DNA from: Mollicutes bacterium
Lineage (GTDB): Bacteria > Bacillota_I > Bacilli_A > Izemoplasmatales > Izemoplasmataceae
Length of the DNA: 56,998 bases
Assembly (NCBI GenBank): GCA_003551005.1
Contig: PULR01000056.1
Span: forward strand, 1-56,998
Reading direction: 5' to 3'
The notes under the pieces were generated by a model, which was not told where the DNA came from, did no database searches, and worked only from the letters and a program-made list of their open reading frames with translations. Below are positions 15,906-26,783 of the stretch, in pieces (positions within the stretch are counted from its first letter, which is position 1; every line of letters starts with the position of its first letter). The translations under genes and the position numbers were made by a program.

Positions 15906-17031
15906 CGTCATCGCCCCCCAGCGCCCAGAGCCGTTCGTTATCGACCGCTTCCGGCCTATCGAAGCGGATGGACATCCCCGGCATCACCATCGTCCCTTCA
16001 AGCACGATGGCGTTCTCCACCGTGGCATCCTCGCCGATGGTCACATCCGGGTGCAGGACGCTGTTCCTGACGAGGGCGTCATCCTTGATGAAGACACCCT
16101 CGGAGAGGATGCTGTGGATGACGCTGCCACGGATGAGGCAGCCATCGCTGATGAGACTGTCGTGGACCGAATCCTCGCACATGATGTGGTGCGGCGGCTG
16201 GTTGCTGGACTTGGTATGGACGGGGCGTTTGCGGTAGTCGTTCAGCTTGAGAAGGCCGGGATGGTCCAACACTTCCATATTGGCCTGATAGAGACTGTCG
16301 ATGGTCCCCACATCCCGGAAATAACCTTCATAGGGATAGACGTTGATCTCATAACCTTCCGAGAGCGTCTTGGGTATGATGTCCTTGCCGAAGTCGAAAC
16401 CTTCCTCGAGGTCTTCGGAAAGTGCACGCTTCAGGGCTTCACGGTTGAACAGATAGACCCCCATGGAGGCGAGCGACCCTTTCGGGTCTTCGGGTTTCTC
16501 CTCGAAGCCCTGCAGCCGGTTCGACGCATCCATCTCGATAACACCGAAACGCGAGAGGTCCGCATCGGGGTAGAAACCGGCGATGGTATAGTCCGCGCCG
16601 CTTTTCTGGTGGTGCGCAAGCAATTTCCGGTAATCCATCTTATAGACATGGTCGCCCGAGAGGATCAGCACCCACTCCGGATCGTAGCGGTCGATGAAGC
16701 GGAGGTGCTGTCGGATGGCGTGTGCGGTTCCCTTCTGCCACTTCTCACCCTCGAACGAGGTATAGGGCGTGAGGAAATGCACGCCGCCGCGGACAAGGTC
16801 GAGATCCCAGCTGGCGCCGTGCCCGATATAGTCCATCAGGCTGTGGGGCTCGTATTGTGTCAGGATGCCCACGGTATCGATACCGGAGTTCGTGAGGTTG
16901 CTCAGCACGAAATCGACCAGCTTATACTTCCCCGCGAAGGGGACCGCCGGCTTGGCCATCCGCCGGGTGATGGGCTGAAGACGCGTGCCTCTCCCGCCCA
17001 CAAGCAACATGGCGACGATGGATGGCTTCAT
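15898..17031 (-). CDS. glgC: Glucose-1-phosphate adenylyltransferase (catalytic subunit)
   Basis: Makes ADP-glucose from ATP and glucose-1-phosphate, the committed step of glycogen synthesis. It has 377 residues: the nucleotidyltransferase signature VGGRGTRLQPITRRMAKPAV, PFAGKYKLVDFVLSNLTNSG, the catalytic region LSGDHVYKMDY, FEEKPEDPKGSLASMG, and a C-terminal beta-helix ending in an acidic tail. Start at ATG 17031 behind GGGAGGGTTAAG, one base after the glgB stop. Its probable partner, the GlgD-like domain, is fused to the next gene. Confidence 0.96.
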   Translation of the reverse strand: MKPSIVAMLLVGGRGTRLQPITRRMAKPAVPFAGKYKLVDFVLSNLTNSGIDTVGILTQYEPHSLMDYIGHGASWDLDLVRGGVHFLTPYTSFEGEKWQKGTAHAIRQHLRFIDRYDPEWVLILSGDHVYKMDYRKLLAHHQKSGADYTIAGFYPDADLSRFGVIEMDASNRLQGFEEKPEDPKGSLASMGVYLFNREALKRALSEDLEEGFDFGKDIIPKTLSEGYEINVYPYEGYFRDVGTIDSLYQANMEVLDHPGLLKLNDYRKRPVHTKSSNQPPHHIMCEDSVHDSLISDGCLIRGSVIHSILSEGVFIKDDALVRNSVLHPDVTIGEDATVENAIVLEGTMVMPGMSIRFDRPEAVDNERLWALGGDDDD

Positions 17032-17032
17032 C

Positions 17033-18889
17033 TTAACCCTCCCATCTGAGGACCGTGATGCTAAGAGCCGGAAGCAGCACCTCAAGCGACTGCGGACGGC
17101 CGTTGGCCGGGTGGGGCCGGCTCTTGATGGGCAGGCCGTTGTAGAGGCCGCTGCCGCCGTAGATTTCCTTGTCGCTGCCGATCAGCTCGCGGTAGGTGCC
17201 TTCCCTGGCCACGCCGACACGGAAGCGTTCATGGACGTTCGGCGTGAGGTTGAGCAGAATCAGAAGCTCACTTCCCCGGCCGTCGCGGCGGATGAAGCTG
17301 AAGATGCTCTGCTCGGCATTGTCGGCATCGATCCATTCGAAGCCCGCCGGGTCGTGGTCCCGCTCATATAAAGCCGGCTCGTGGGCCACGACGTGGTTGA
17401 AATCCCGTACAAAACGCCGGGCCGCCGCGTGCATCGGATATTCCAGAAGGTGCCAATCGAGCTCCTCGTCGTCCTTCCATTCATGCATCTGCGCGAATTC
17501 TCCGCCCATGAACAGCAGCGTCTTGCCGGGATGGGTGAAGAGATACCCCATCAGGGCGCGATAATTCGCGAATTTCTGCCAGTAATCCCCCGGCATCTTA
17601 TCCACGAGCGAACGCTTGCCGTGGACGACCTCGTCGTGGGAGAAAGGCAGGATGAAATTCTCGCTGAAGGCGTACATCAGGGAAAACGTCAGCTCGTCGT
17701 GGTGATGCTTGCGGTGGATGGGGTCACGGGCGAAATACGTCAGCGTGTCGTTCATCCACCCCATGTTCCATTTGTAGTTGAAGCCGATGCCGCCCTGCTC
17801 GACCGGGTGGGTGACTTTCGGAAAGGCGCTCGAGTCCTCGGCGGCGAGAATCGCGTGTTCGCGGAAGGCGAATACGCGCTTCGAAAGCTCCCGCAAAAAG
17901 CCGATGCCGCCTTCGTTGACCCCTCTGTCGGGCTCCCCCTTGTAATAGAGGATGTTCGAGACCGCATCCAGACGAAAGCCGTCTATGTGGTAGACGTCCA
18001 TGAAGAAACGCGCGCAGGAGATCAGGAAGCTGCGGGTCGGGCCGGTCCCGAGGTCGAGGTTCGCCGTGCCCCAGACTTCGTTCTCCCGGATGTCCGCATC
18101 GTCGTATTCATAAAGGAACGAGCCATCAAAACGGTACAGCCCGTGCGCATCCTTGCAGATGTGTCCGGGGACCCAGTCCAGCAGGACGCCGATGCCGGCC
18201 TGATGACACCGGTCGACGAAGGCCATGAAATCGTGCGGGCTCCCATAGCGGGAGGTCACGCTGAAATACCCCGTCCCCTGATAGCCCCAGGAGCCATCGA
18301 AGGGATGTTCCATCACCGGCATCAGCTCGACATGGGTGAAACCCTGCTCCTTGAGGTAGGGGACGAGAAACTCGGCCGTCTCCTTATAGCTATGGAAGGA
18401 TCCGTCCGGCTTGCGCATCCAGGTTCCCAGATGCAGTTCGTAGATGGAGACCTGCGTTTGATAGGGCGGGGTCGTTGCCTGTTGTCGCAGATAGTCGTCA
18501 TCACCCCATGCGTATCCTTCAAGGTCGACGACGACGGAAGGTGTATCCGGCCGCAGAGCACTATAGAAAGCGTACGGGTCGGCCTTGTACAGACGCTCCC
18601 CCTCAGGCGTCTCGATCGCGTATTTGTAGTGCTCCCCGAGCAGATTCCCCGGAATCTCGACGCCGAACATCCCATCCGCTTCAAGGGGCTCCATCGGATG
18701 CGCGCCCAGCGCGTAATCGTTGAATGACCCGACGACATCAATGCGCCGTGCATTCGGCGCGTAGACGGTGAACCGGACTTTCCTGACCTCGCCGGTCTCA
18801 TCCTTGATAGGATGGGCGCCGAAATGCCGGTAGGCGTCAATCAACTCACCCTGGTTCAAGTAATAGGCCGTCTCGGGCGAAAAACGCAT
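17033..18889 (-). CDS. glgB: 1,4-alpha-glucan branching enzyme
   Basis: Introduces alpha-1,6 branches into glycogen. It has an N-terminal CBM48 domain (about residues 20-115), then the GH13 barrel with YELHLGTWMRKPDG, DWVPGHICKDAHGLYRFDGS, nucleophile Asp in DGFRLDAVSN (about residue 308), acid/base Glu in AILAAEDSS (about 351), and LPFSHDEVVHGKRSL. About 618 residues, normal length. Start placed at ATG 18889 behind ATGAGGGATTCG; an ATG at 18901 overlapping the recX stop is possible but has a poorer RBS. First glg gene of the unit. Confidence 0.96.
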   Translation of the reverse strand: MRFSPETAYYLNQGELIDAYRHFGAHPIKDETGEVRKVRFTVYAPNARRIDVVGSFNDYALGAHPMEPLEADGMFGVEIPGNLLGEHYKYAIETPEGERLYKADPYAFYSALRPDTPSVVVDLEGYAWGDDDYLRQQATTPPYQTQVSIYELHLGTWMRKPDGSFHSYKETAEFLVPYLKEQGFTHVELMPVMEHPFDGSWGYQGTGYFSVTSRYGSPHDFMAFVDRCHQAGIGVLLDWVPGHICKDAHGLYRFDGSFLYEYDDADIRENEVWGTANLDLGTGPTRSFLISCARFFMDVYHIDGFRLDAVSNILYYKGEPDRGVNEGGIGFLRELSKRVFAFREHAILAAEDSSAFPKVTHPVEQGGIGFNYKWNMGWMNDTLTYFARDPIHRKHHHDELTFSLMYAFSENFILPFSHDEVVHGKRSLVDKMPGDYWQKFANYRALMGYLFTHPGKTLLFMGGEFAQMHEWKDDEELDWHLLEYPMHAAARRFVRDFNHVVAHEPALYERDHDPAGFEWIDADNAEQSIFSFIRRDGRGSELLILLNLTPNVHERFRVGVAREGTYRELIGSDKEIYGGSGLYNGLPIKSRPHPANGRPQSLEVLLPALSITVLRWEG

Positions 18890-18897
18890 CGAATCCC

Positions 18898-19677
18898 TCA
18901 TTCCATCTGCTTTTTAATCGAATCGTACGTGAACCCTTCCCGCAGGAGCTTCGAGATCAGACGCCTGCGACCGGAAGGATCCTCCAGATCGTAGCGGTCC
19001 TTCAGTTTCTCGATACGCGTCTCAAGCAACGCCTCTTCATCGATATCGTCGGCAGCCTGTGACGCAAGATCCTTCGCCGCATCTTCGCAGACGCCATAAT
19101 TGAAGCCGCGACGGACGCAAGTCTCCATCAGGCGCCGCTTGAGCTTCGCAAGCGGGAGACGCTTCGTAGAGCGGAGCTCTGATTCGAGCAAGGCGCGGGC
19201 GTTTTTCCGTTCCGCCTCGGCGTCGTAGTGCGCGAGCGCCGCCTCGATTTCCTCGGCGGCGAAGCCCCGCTCGAGAGCGCGCTGCCGCAGCAAACACGGA
19301 CCGGGACGGCCGCGTTCGAGGGCGTCTTCGACGAGGCCCTTCAAGGCGGCGTAATCATCAAGATAGCCGTGCTCGCGTAAATAATCGATCGCCCGCCCGG
19401 CGGTGTCGGCATCGCTCTGCTTCAGGAGCGAATCGTGGATTTCCCGCTCGGAGCGGGGCTTGCTCGCAAGCATCGTAAACGCCTTATCAAGCGCCGTGTA
19501 ATAGGCATCGTCAGCCTTCAATGCACGCAGGGCTTCATCATCGAGGGGTTTGTGCTTGAGAAGGTCGTGCTGGATCGCCGCCTCCTGGTGAATCGAGAGC
19601 ACGCGTTCGCCCGAAGGCGTGGAGAGGGTCAGCCGGAACCGCTTCCCCTTCGCCTCGAGCTTCCTGATCTTGTTCAT
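18898..19677 (-). CDS. recX: Regulatory protein RecX
   Basis: RecX binds RecA filaments and restrains recombinase activity. It has 259 residues, the longer Bacillota form, made of repeated three-helix modules. It shows ALDKAFTMLASKPRSEREI, LREHGYLDDYAALKGLVEDA, and a C-terminal SGRRRLISKLLREGFTYDSI. Its ATG overlaps the ctpA stop by ATGA. recA is not nearby; its place between a protease and glycogen genes suggests transcriptional convenience rather than function. Confidence 0.93.
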   Translation of the reverse strand: MNKIRKLEAKGKRFRLTLSTPSGERVLSIHQEAAIQHDLLKHKPLDDEALRALKADDAYYTALDKAFTMLASKPRSEREIHDSLLKQSDADTAGRAIDYLREHGYLDDYAALKGLVEDALERGRPGPCLLRQRALERGFAAEEIEAALAHYDAEAERKNARALLESELRSTKRLPLAKLKRRLMETCVRRGFNYGVCEDAAKDLASQAADDIDEEALLETRIEKLKDRYDLEDPSGRRRLISKLLREGFTYDSIKKQME

Positions 19678-21122
19678 TCGTCAAAATAATCCTTCGCGAA
19701 CTGCAGCTGGTAGTCGTTGCTCAAATCGGTCCGATACTCGAGAATCACCTCGGAGAGTGCCGCCGCGGTGGCCTCGTCGACCTCGCCCGTGATCTCGAGG
19801 TCGTGTTCGTTCTGGAAGTCTTCGACCGCTTCGCGCGTATCTTCGTCGAAATAGCCGTCTTCCCGGATATCCGCGCCGAGGGCGTTGAGGATGGCCTGGA
19901 CGTTCTCATTCTCCGTAGCGACCGTGTCGTAGGTCAGGGGCTCTCCGTCTCGTAGATAGACATTGTAGGCGTAGAGATAGGGGTTCTGCTCGACAATCTC
20001 GGTGGGTTCCACGTACTCGATGTCGCCATCAATCCGATCCACCCATTGCCCGCTCGGTGTCAGCCAGCGGCCGAGCGAGACGTTGACATAGCTGCCGCTG
20101 GAGAGCTCGATCGGCTGTTGCATGGTGCCCTTGCCGAAGGAGGGTTCGCCGAAAACCTCATAGCCACCCTTCTCTTTCATTCCGGCGGCGAACACTTCGG
20201 AAGCGCTCGCGCTGCTGCCGTTGATGAGGGTGACGATGTCGTAGTCCCTGGCCTCCTCGCCGCTGGCGTCGTAGTCGATGCTCACCCATTCGCCACCGAC
20301 ACGCTGCTCGATGGTGAACATCGGCTGTTCGCCCTCGGTGAGAAACATATCGAGGATATCATCGACAGCGGCCAGATAGCCGCCGGTGTTGTCGCGCAGA
20401 TCAACGATGAGCCCGTCGATGCCGTCGTTTTCGAGTTCGTCGAGCGCTTCTTCGCTCAAGGCCGCCGTCTGCTCACCGAACGAGTTAATCTCGAGATGGC
20501 CGATGGTCCGTCCATCGACCTCAAAGGTGTCGTGGACGACGGTGGGGTTGGGAATCGACTCCCTCTCCATCGTGAAATAGATGATCTCTTCAGTGCCGGG
20601 TCGCTCGACGCCGACTTCGACCGTCGTACCCTCTTCACCGAGCAGCGATTCGATTCGTTCGTGGTAGGGACGGTCGCTATAGTCATCCCCGTCGATGTGG
20701 GTGATGACGTCGCCGGGCATCATGCCCGCCCGTTCAGCGGGGGAGTCGGTCCAGACCTTGGTGACGACGGGGTCCTCATCGACACGTTCGATGGTGATGC
20801 CCACACCGACGAATTCCTCGCCGAGGTCGTCACGGAACTGCTGGCGTTCTTCCTGAGTCATGTAGTTCGTATGCGGGTCGTCAATGGCGTCGAAGAGTCC
20901 GCGCAAGGCGGCTTCGTAGAGCGCTTCATCGCTCAAATCCTGGTAGTGGTTGTCCTGCAGGGCCTCGAGAACCTCTTCAAAAACCTCCGCGTTGTAGTTG
21001 CCGTCGAGATCGTTCTCGTTGGGGCCGTTGCCGGGGTCGTCATTGACGTTCCAGTCCAGCTCGCAGGCCGATAGCGTCACAGCCGAAATCAGCAGTGTGA
21101 AAAGTACGAAAAGGCGTTTCAT
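19674..21122 (-). CDS. C-terminal processing protease (S41), lipoprotein with PDZ and peptidoglycan-binding domains
   Basis: Secreted serine protease of the CtpA/CtpB type, 482 residues. MKRLFVLFTLLISAVTLSAC is a lipoprotein signal with the acylated Cys at 20. PDZ domain at about 100-185 (SPAERAGMMPGDVITHIDGD). S41 catalytic domain at about 200-365, with the Ser in NGSSASASEV (S306) and the general-base Lys in FGKGTMQQPI (K331). C-terminal PG_binding_1 domain at about 400-455 (DGYFDEDTREAVEDFQNEHD). The acidic linker after the Cys is Asn/Asp-rich. It is probably anchored to the outer face of the cytoplasmic membrane. The substrate is unknown. Confidence 0.93.
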   Translation of the reverse strand: MKRLFVLFTLLISAVTLSACELDWNVNDDPGNGPNENDLDGNYNAEVFEEVLEALQDNHYQDLSDEALYEAALRGLFDAIDDPHTNYMTQEERQQFRDDLGEEFVGVGITIERVDEDPVVTKVWTDSPAERAGMMPGDVITHIDGDDYSDRPYHERIESLLGEEGTTVEVGVERPGTEEIIYFTMERESIPNPTVVHDTFEVDGRTIGHLEINSFGEQTAALSEEALDELENDGIDGLIVDLRDNTGGYLAAVDDILDMFLTEGEQPMFTIEQRVGGEWVSIDYDASGEEARDYDIVTLINGSSASASEVFAAGMKEKGGYEVFGEPSFGKGTMQQPIELSSGSYVNVSLGRWLTPSGQWVDRIDGDIEYVEPTEIVEQNPYLYAYNVYLRDGEPLTYDTVATENENVQAILNALGADIREDGYFDEDTREAVEDFQNEHDLEITGEVDEATAAALSEVILEYRTDLSNDYQLQFAKDYFDE

Positions 21123-21124
21123 GG

Positions 21125-22009
21125 TTACTCATCCTCCCATCGAATGGAAAAATCTCCTTGTATCTCGCTTGCGGGCGAGGCGAACACGAACGCCGCGGGA
21201 TCGACGTCCGCGATGATGTTGCGGATCTTGTAGTACTCCTCCCGGGTGATGACACTGACGACCATGGTCTTCTCCTGCAGGGTGAAGCCGCCCTGGGTGG
21301 GCACCAGGCTCACACCCCGTTCGAGTGCATCGTAGATCAGACGCTTCATCTCGGCGGGCCGGTCGGTCACGATATGGACGGCTTTTAGGCTCTGCTTGCC
21401 GAGGACGACGAAATCCGCAAGCCGGCCGCTGACCGCCATCGCGATCAAGGCGTAGAGCCCCATCGTGATACCGGTGTCGGCATAGAAAGCGACGACCCCG
21501 GAGAGGATGATCGCGCCGTCGACAAGATAAAGCGCGACCGAAAGCGGCAGACGTGTGTAGCGATGGATGATCTTAATGGGGATGTCGCCGCCACCGCTCG
21601 TACCGCCGTAGCGGATCACGGTCCCGAAGCCCAGACCGAGCACCACGCCGCCGAAGACTGCATAAAGCAGCAGGTCATCCTCCATCCTCAGCTGCGGGGA
21701 GAACTCTTCGAGAAGAAAGAGCACACCCGGAAACAGCAACGATCCATAGACACTGCGGGTGAAGGCCTTTCTGCCCAGCAGAAAGAAACATAGCACCAGC
21801 ATCAAGACGTTCAGGCCGCCGGTCACATACGAGACGCGCACACCCGTGAGTGCGTTCACGAGGACCCCCACGCCGCTGACGCCGCCGATGACCAGCCCGG
21901 CGGGCATGATGAAATAATACAAGCCCGAGACCATCAGCACGATGCCGACGGTGATGCCGACATAGCGCTGCAGGAACGTCAGTTTACGCAGACTGGTCGG
22001 TTGTGCCAT
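21125..22009 (-). CDS. YitT family membrane protein with C-terminal DUF2179
   Basis: A 294-residue protein: about five to six membrane helices (starting GITVGIVLMVSGLYYFIMPA, with the family motif GGVSGVGVLVN), then a soluble DUF2179 domain (ITREEYYKIRNIIADVDPAAF). Start fixed at ATG 22009 by GAAAGGAGGGCCCCG; the open frame extends upstream into prfB but without an RBS. It overlaps the prfB end by 26 bases. The molecular function of YitT proteins is unknown; a transport role is often suggested. Confidence 0.93.
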   Translation of the reverse strand: MAQPTSLRKLTFLQRYVGITVGIVLMVSGLYYFIMPAGLVIGGVSGVGVLVNALTGVRVSYVTGGLNVLMLVLCFFLLGRKAFTRSVYGSLLFPGVLFLLEEFSPQLRMEDDLLLYAVFGGVVLGLGFGTVIRYGGTSGGGDIPIKIIHRYTRLPLSVALYLVDGAIILSGVVAFYADTGITMGLYALIAMAVSGRLADFVVLGKQSLKAVHIVTDRPAEMKRLIYDALERGVSLVPTQGGFTLQEKTMVVSVITREEYYKIRNIIADVDPAAFVFASPASEIQGDFSIRWEDE

Positions 22010-23111
22010 CGGGGCCCTCCTTTCTCGAAGCATACCGAAGGTAGGAGCGGATGAAGGCTTCGAGTTCGCCATCAAGGACCTTCTGCGCCTGGGAGCTTTC
22101 TTGCTGCGTACGGTGGTCCTTGACCATGGTATAAGGATGGAGCACATAGGAGCGGATCTGCGAGCCGAAGGCATTGGCCACATCCTGGCCGCGAAGCTGC
22201 TCGATCTCTTCCTCGCGCTTCTGTGCCTCCAGGCGGTGCAGCTTGGCCTTGAGGATCTTCATCGCCTGCTCGCGGTTCTTGATCTGGGAGCGTTCGTTCT
22301 GACAGGAGACCGTGATCTCCGTCGGGAGGGGCGTGATCCGCACCGCCGAATCGGTGGTGTTGACACTCTGCCCGCCGGCGCCGCTTGAACGGTAGGTGTC
22401 GATGCGGAGATCCTCGTTTTTGATCTCGACATCGACCTCGTCGTCGAGCGAGGGGATGACGACGACACCGGCGAAACTCGTGTGCCGGCGGTTGGAGGAA
22501 TCAAAAGGCGAGAGCCGGACCAGCCGGTGCACACCATGCTCGCTTTTGAGCTTACCATAGGCGTACTCCCCTTCAATCGTCACGGTCGCCTGCTTCAGGC
22601 CGGCTTCGCTGCCGTCTTGGTAATCGTTGACGGTGAAGCTGAACTGATTCGCTTCCGCATAGCGACGATACATCCGATAGAGCATCGACGCCCAGTCGTG
22701 GGATTCGGTGCCACCGGCACCGGGGTGGATCTCCAGCACGGCGTCGTTCTGGTCGTATTCCCCGGAAAGATAGAGCATCGTCTCGGTCGAGGCGAGGTCG
22801 CGTTCCAACGCGGCGACGTCCGCATCCAGCGAGGGTACCGACTCGCCCATCTCGAGCAGCTCGATCGCGACGGCGAGGTTTTCCATTGAATCCTTGAGCG
22901 ACCGGTAGGCGTCGAAGCGCTTCTTGAGTCCTTTGAGATGGCGGATGGTCCGCTGGGCCCGTTGGTGGTCGTCCCAGAAATCGTTGGCGTAGGTCTCGGC
23001 TTCGAGCTTTTCAATGCGTGTTTTCAAAGCATCGACATCGAGGATGGCCTCAATGTCACTGATGCGACGTGCGAAAGATTCGTAGTGTTGTCTGGCTTCG
23101 TGGAGTTCCAT
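21984..23111 (-). CDS. prfB: Peptide chain release factor 2, without the programmed frameshift
   Basis: RF2 releases the peptide at UGA and UAA. It has 375 residues with the stop-codon-recognition tripeptide SPF (about 201-203) and the catalytic GGQ loop SSGAGGQSVNTTDS (about 246-248). Many bacteria need a +1 frameshift at an in-frame UGA near codon 25; here the N-terminal frame reads straight through (DIEAILDVDALKTRIE), with ATC CTC GAT where that site would be, so the feedback control is absent. ATG 23111 is preceded by TAGGTGAA, which includes the secA stop codon, so translation is coupled to secA. Confidence 0.96.
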   Translation of the reverse strand: MELHEARQHYESFARRISDIEAILDVDALKTRIEKLEAETYANDFWDDHQRAQRTIRHLKGLKKRFDAYRSLKDSMENLAVAIELLEMGESVPSLDADVAALERDLASTETMLYLSGEYDQNDAVLEIHPGAGGTESHDWASMLYRMYRRYAEANQFSFTVNDYQDGSEAGLKQATVTIEGEYAYGKLKSEHGVHRLVRLSPFDSSNRRHTSFAGVVVIPSLDDEVDVEIKNEDLRIDTYRSSGAGGQSVNTTDSAVRITPLPTEITVSCQNERSQIKNREQAMKILKAKLHRLEAQKREEEIEQLRGQDVANAFGSQIRSYVLHPYTMVKDHRTQQESSQAQKVLDGELEAFIRSYLRYASRKEGPDGTTDQSA

Positions 23112-23120
23112 ACCGTTCAC

Positions 23121-25625
<2,505 letters not shown>

Positions 25626-25654
25626 CAATCTTCACCTCGTGTTTAATCAACAAT

Positions 25655-25683
25655 ATCATAACACATGAATGCCTGATTCGAAA
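25655..25683 (-). promoter_or_regulatory. Promoter of secA
   Basis: Minus strand: TTTCGA (25683-25678), 17 bp, TATGAT (25660-25655), with an extended -10 TG one base upstream. It lies 30 nt from the secA start. It is the only promoter-like site between the hpf terminator and secA. Confidence 0.55.
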
Positions 25684-25700
25684 GCAAGAAAGCCCTCGAT

Positions 25701-25730
25701 AAAAAAAGCGCGACGGCAGGTCCGTCGCGC
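25701..25730 (-). terminator. Terminator of hpf
   Basis: Minus-strand stem GCGCGACGG / CCGTCGCGC (25730-25708) followed by seven T, ten bases past the hpf stop. A strong intrinsic terminator. Confidence 0.92.
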
Positions 25731-25740
25731 CCGTCAACAG

Positions 25741-26280
25741 CTACTCGGTCTCAATTACGGCGTAGTCGCCGTCGTCTCGCAGATAGAGCACATGCACCTG
25801 CTTAGTCTCCTGGTCGCGATAGATATAGAAATCGTGACCAAGCATCTCAAGCGCGGTGATGGCTTCGTCCGTGGACATTTCTTCAAGCTGGTGCTTCTTG
25901 TGTCGGACGGGCCGTCCGACAAGCTCCCGCTCGAGCGCTTCCAAATCGACGTCTTCGTTGAAAAGGTCCTTGACGCCCTCGCGTTTGCGGAGACTGCGGT
26001 TGATACGGGTTTTATGCTTGCGGATCTGCCGTTCAAGCTTGTCGACTGCTAGATCGAGAGCGGCGTACATGTCCTCTTCCTTTACTTCGGCCCGCATGGT
26101 GAATACCTTGGTGGGAATCGTGACCTCGACCTTGTGGTGGTCGGGATAGGTCGAACAGACGACCGTCGCGTCGAGGTCCTCCTTGAAGTAGCGTTCGAGT
26201 TTCGTAAGCTTGTCGATGGCATACGCTTCGATGGCATCAGTGACGACGAAATTCTCCTTGCCGCGTACTTCAATATTCAT
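25741..26280 (-). CDS. hpf: Long-form ribosome hibernation-promoting factor
   Basis: Dimerises 70S ribosomes into inactive 100S particles in stationary phase. It has 179 residues: an N-terminal beta-alpha-beta domain (MNIEVRGKENFVVTDAIEAY; KVEVTIPTKVFTMRAEVKEE) and the C-terminal dimerisation domain (HDFYIYRDQETKQVHVLYLR) that marks the long form. Start at ATG 26280 behind GAAGGAGAGGATACC; an upstream extension of the frame is not convincing. In Bacillus hpf follows the comF genes, and here a ComFC-like remnant lies just upstream. Confidence 0.96.
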   Translation of the reverse strand: MNIEVRGKENFVVTDAIEAYAIDKLTKLERYFKEDLDATVVCSTYPDHHKVEVTIPTKVFTMRAEVKEEDMYAALDLAVDKLERQIRKHKTRINRSLRKREGVKDLFNEDVDLEALERELVGRPVRHKKHQLEEMSTDEAITALEMLGHDFYIYRDQETKQVHVLYLRDDGDYAVIETE

Positions 26281-26310
26281 GGTATCCTCTCCTTCTATCG
26301 TTGTGTATTC

Positions 26311-26316
26311 ATTATA
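26311..26316 (-). promoter_or_regulatory. Putative -10 element of hpf
   Basis: A perfect TATAAT on the minus strand, about 30 nt before the hpf ATG. The only good -35-like hexamer (TTGACT) is just 14 bp away, so the promoter may rely on an activator or an alternative sigma factor. Confidence 0.4.
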
Positions 26317-26357
26317 ACATATATATCCGCAGTCAACGACGCAAACAACCATCCTTA

Positions 26358-26735
26358 TCACGCTTCATCAAGAGCTGACAGGATGCGCTCGAGCGCCCCG
26401 ATCGTCAGTGGCTGTTCCGCATGCACCCAAAGATCCTCAAAAAGCGCGGCAAGAAGTCTCCACACAACCTCCTGCAAGGGTTGCTCCCCCCACCTCACAA
26501 ACACCACCCATGCATTCTTCTCGACGATGTGACGGCAGATGGACGCCAGATGCGGCGGCGCAGGGGGATGAGAAAAACAACTGTGCGAAAGCGAACCGGT
26601 GGAAAGTGGAAGGACGGCCAGTTCGAGCGGCTCGCTCAAGGCCTCCCGGCAAGAGCGGCAATCCCTGGGCAGTTCAAACAACGTCGCGAAGGTGATCTCC
26701 CGGCGGATTCGCCCGCCGCAGCTTCTGCACAACAT
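26358..26735 (-). CDS. ComFC-like zinc-ribbon protein, apparently lacking the phosphoribosyltransferase domain
   Basis: A 125-residue ORF opening MLCRSCGGRIRREITFATLF, with a second CRSC at about residue 26. This spacing and the I-T-x-x-x-LF segment resemble the N-terminus of competence protein ComFC. The usual phosphoribosyltransferase core with its D-D-T/S motif is absent; the rest is a short Trp-rich segment of unknown fold. The position upstream of hpf matches the comFC-hpf order of Bacillota. The ATG sits directly behind the butyrate kinase terminator and has no clear RBS, so expression is doubtful; it may be a decayed gene. Confidence 0.45.
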   Translation of the reverse strand: MLCRSCGGRIRREITFATLFELPRDCRSCREALSEPLELAVLPLSTGSLSHSCFSHPPAPPHLASICRHIVEKNAWVVFVRWGEQPLQEVVWRLLAALFEDLWVHAEQPLTIGALERILSALDEA

Positions 26736-26772
26736 AAAAACACCACCCGTCCGTGATAATACGAACGGGTGG
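26734..26772 (-). terminator. Terminator after butyrate kinase
   Basis: Minus-strand stem CCACCCGT / ACGGGTGG (26772-26743) followed by GTTTTT, 12 bases beyond the buk stop. The U-tract runs into the start codon of the ComFC-like ORF. Confidence 0.85.
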
Positions 26773-26783
26773 TCGGGATTGCT

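Noticed and set aside
21125-22183. A longer yitT start within prfB
   Set aside because: The extra residues are basic and low-complexity with no RBS. The ATG at 22009 has AGGAGG and gives normal family length.
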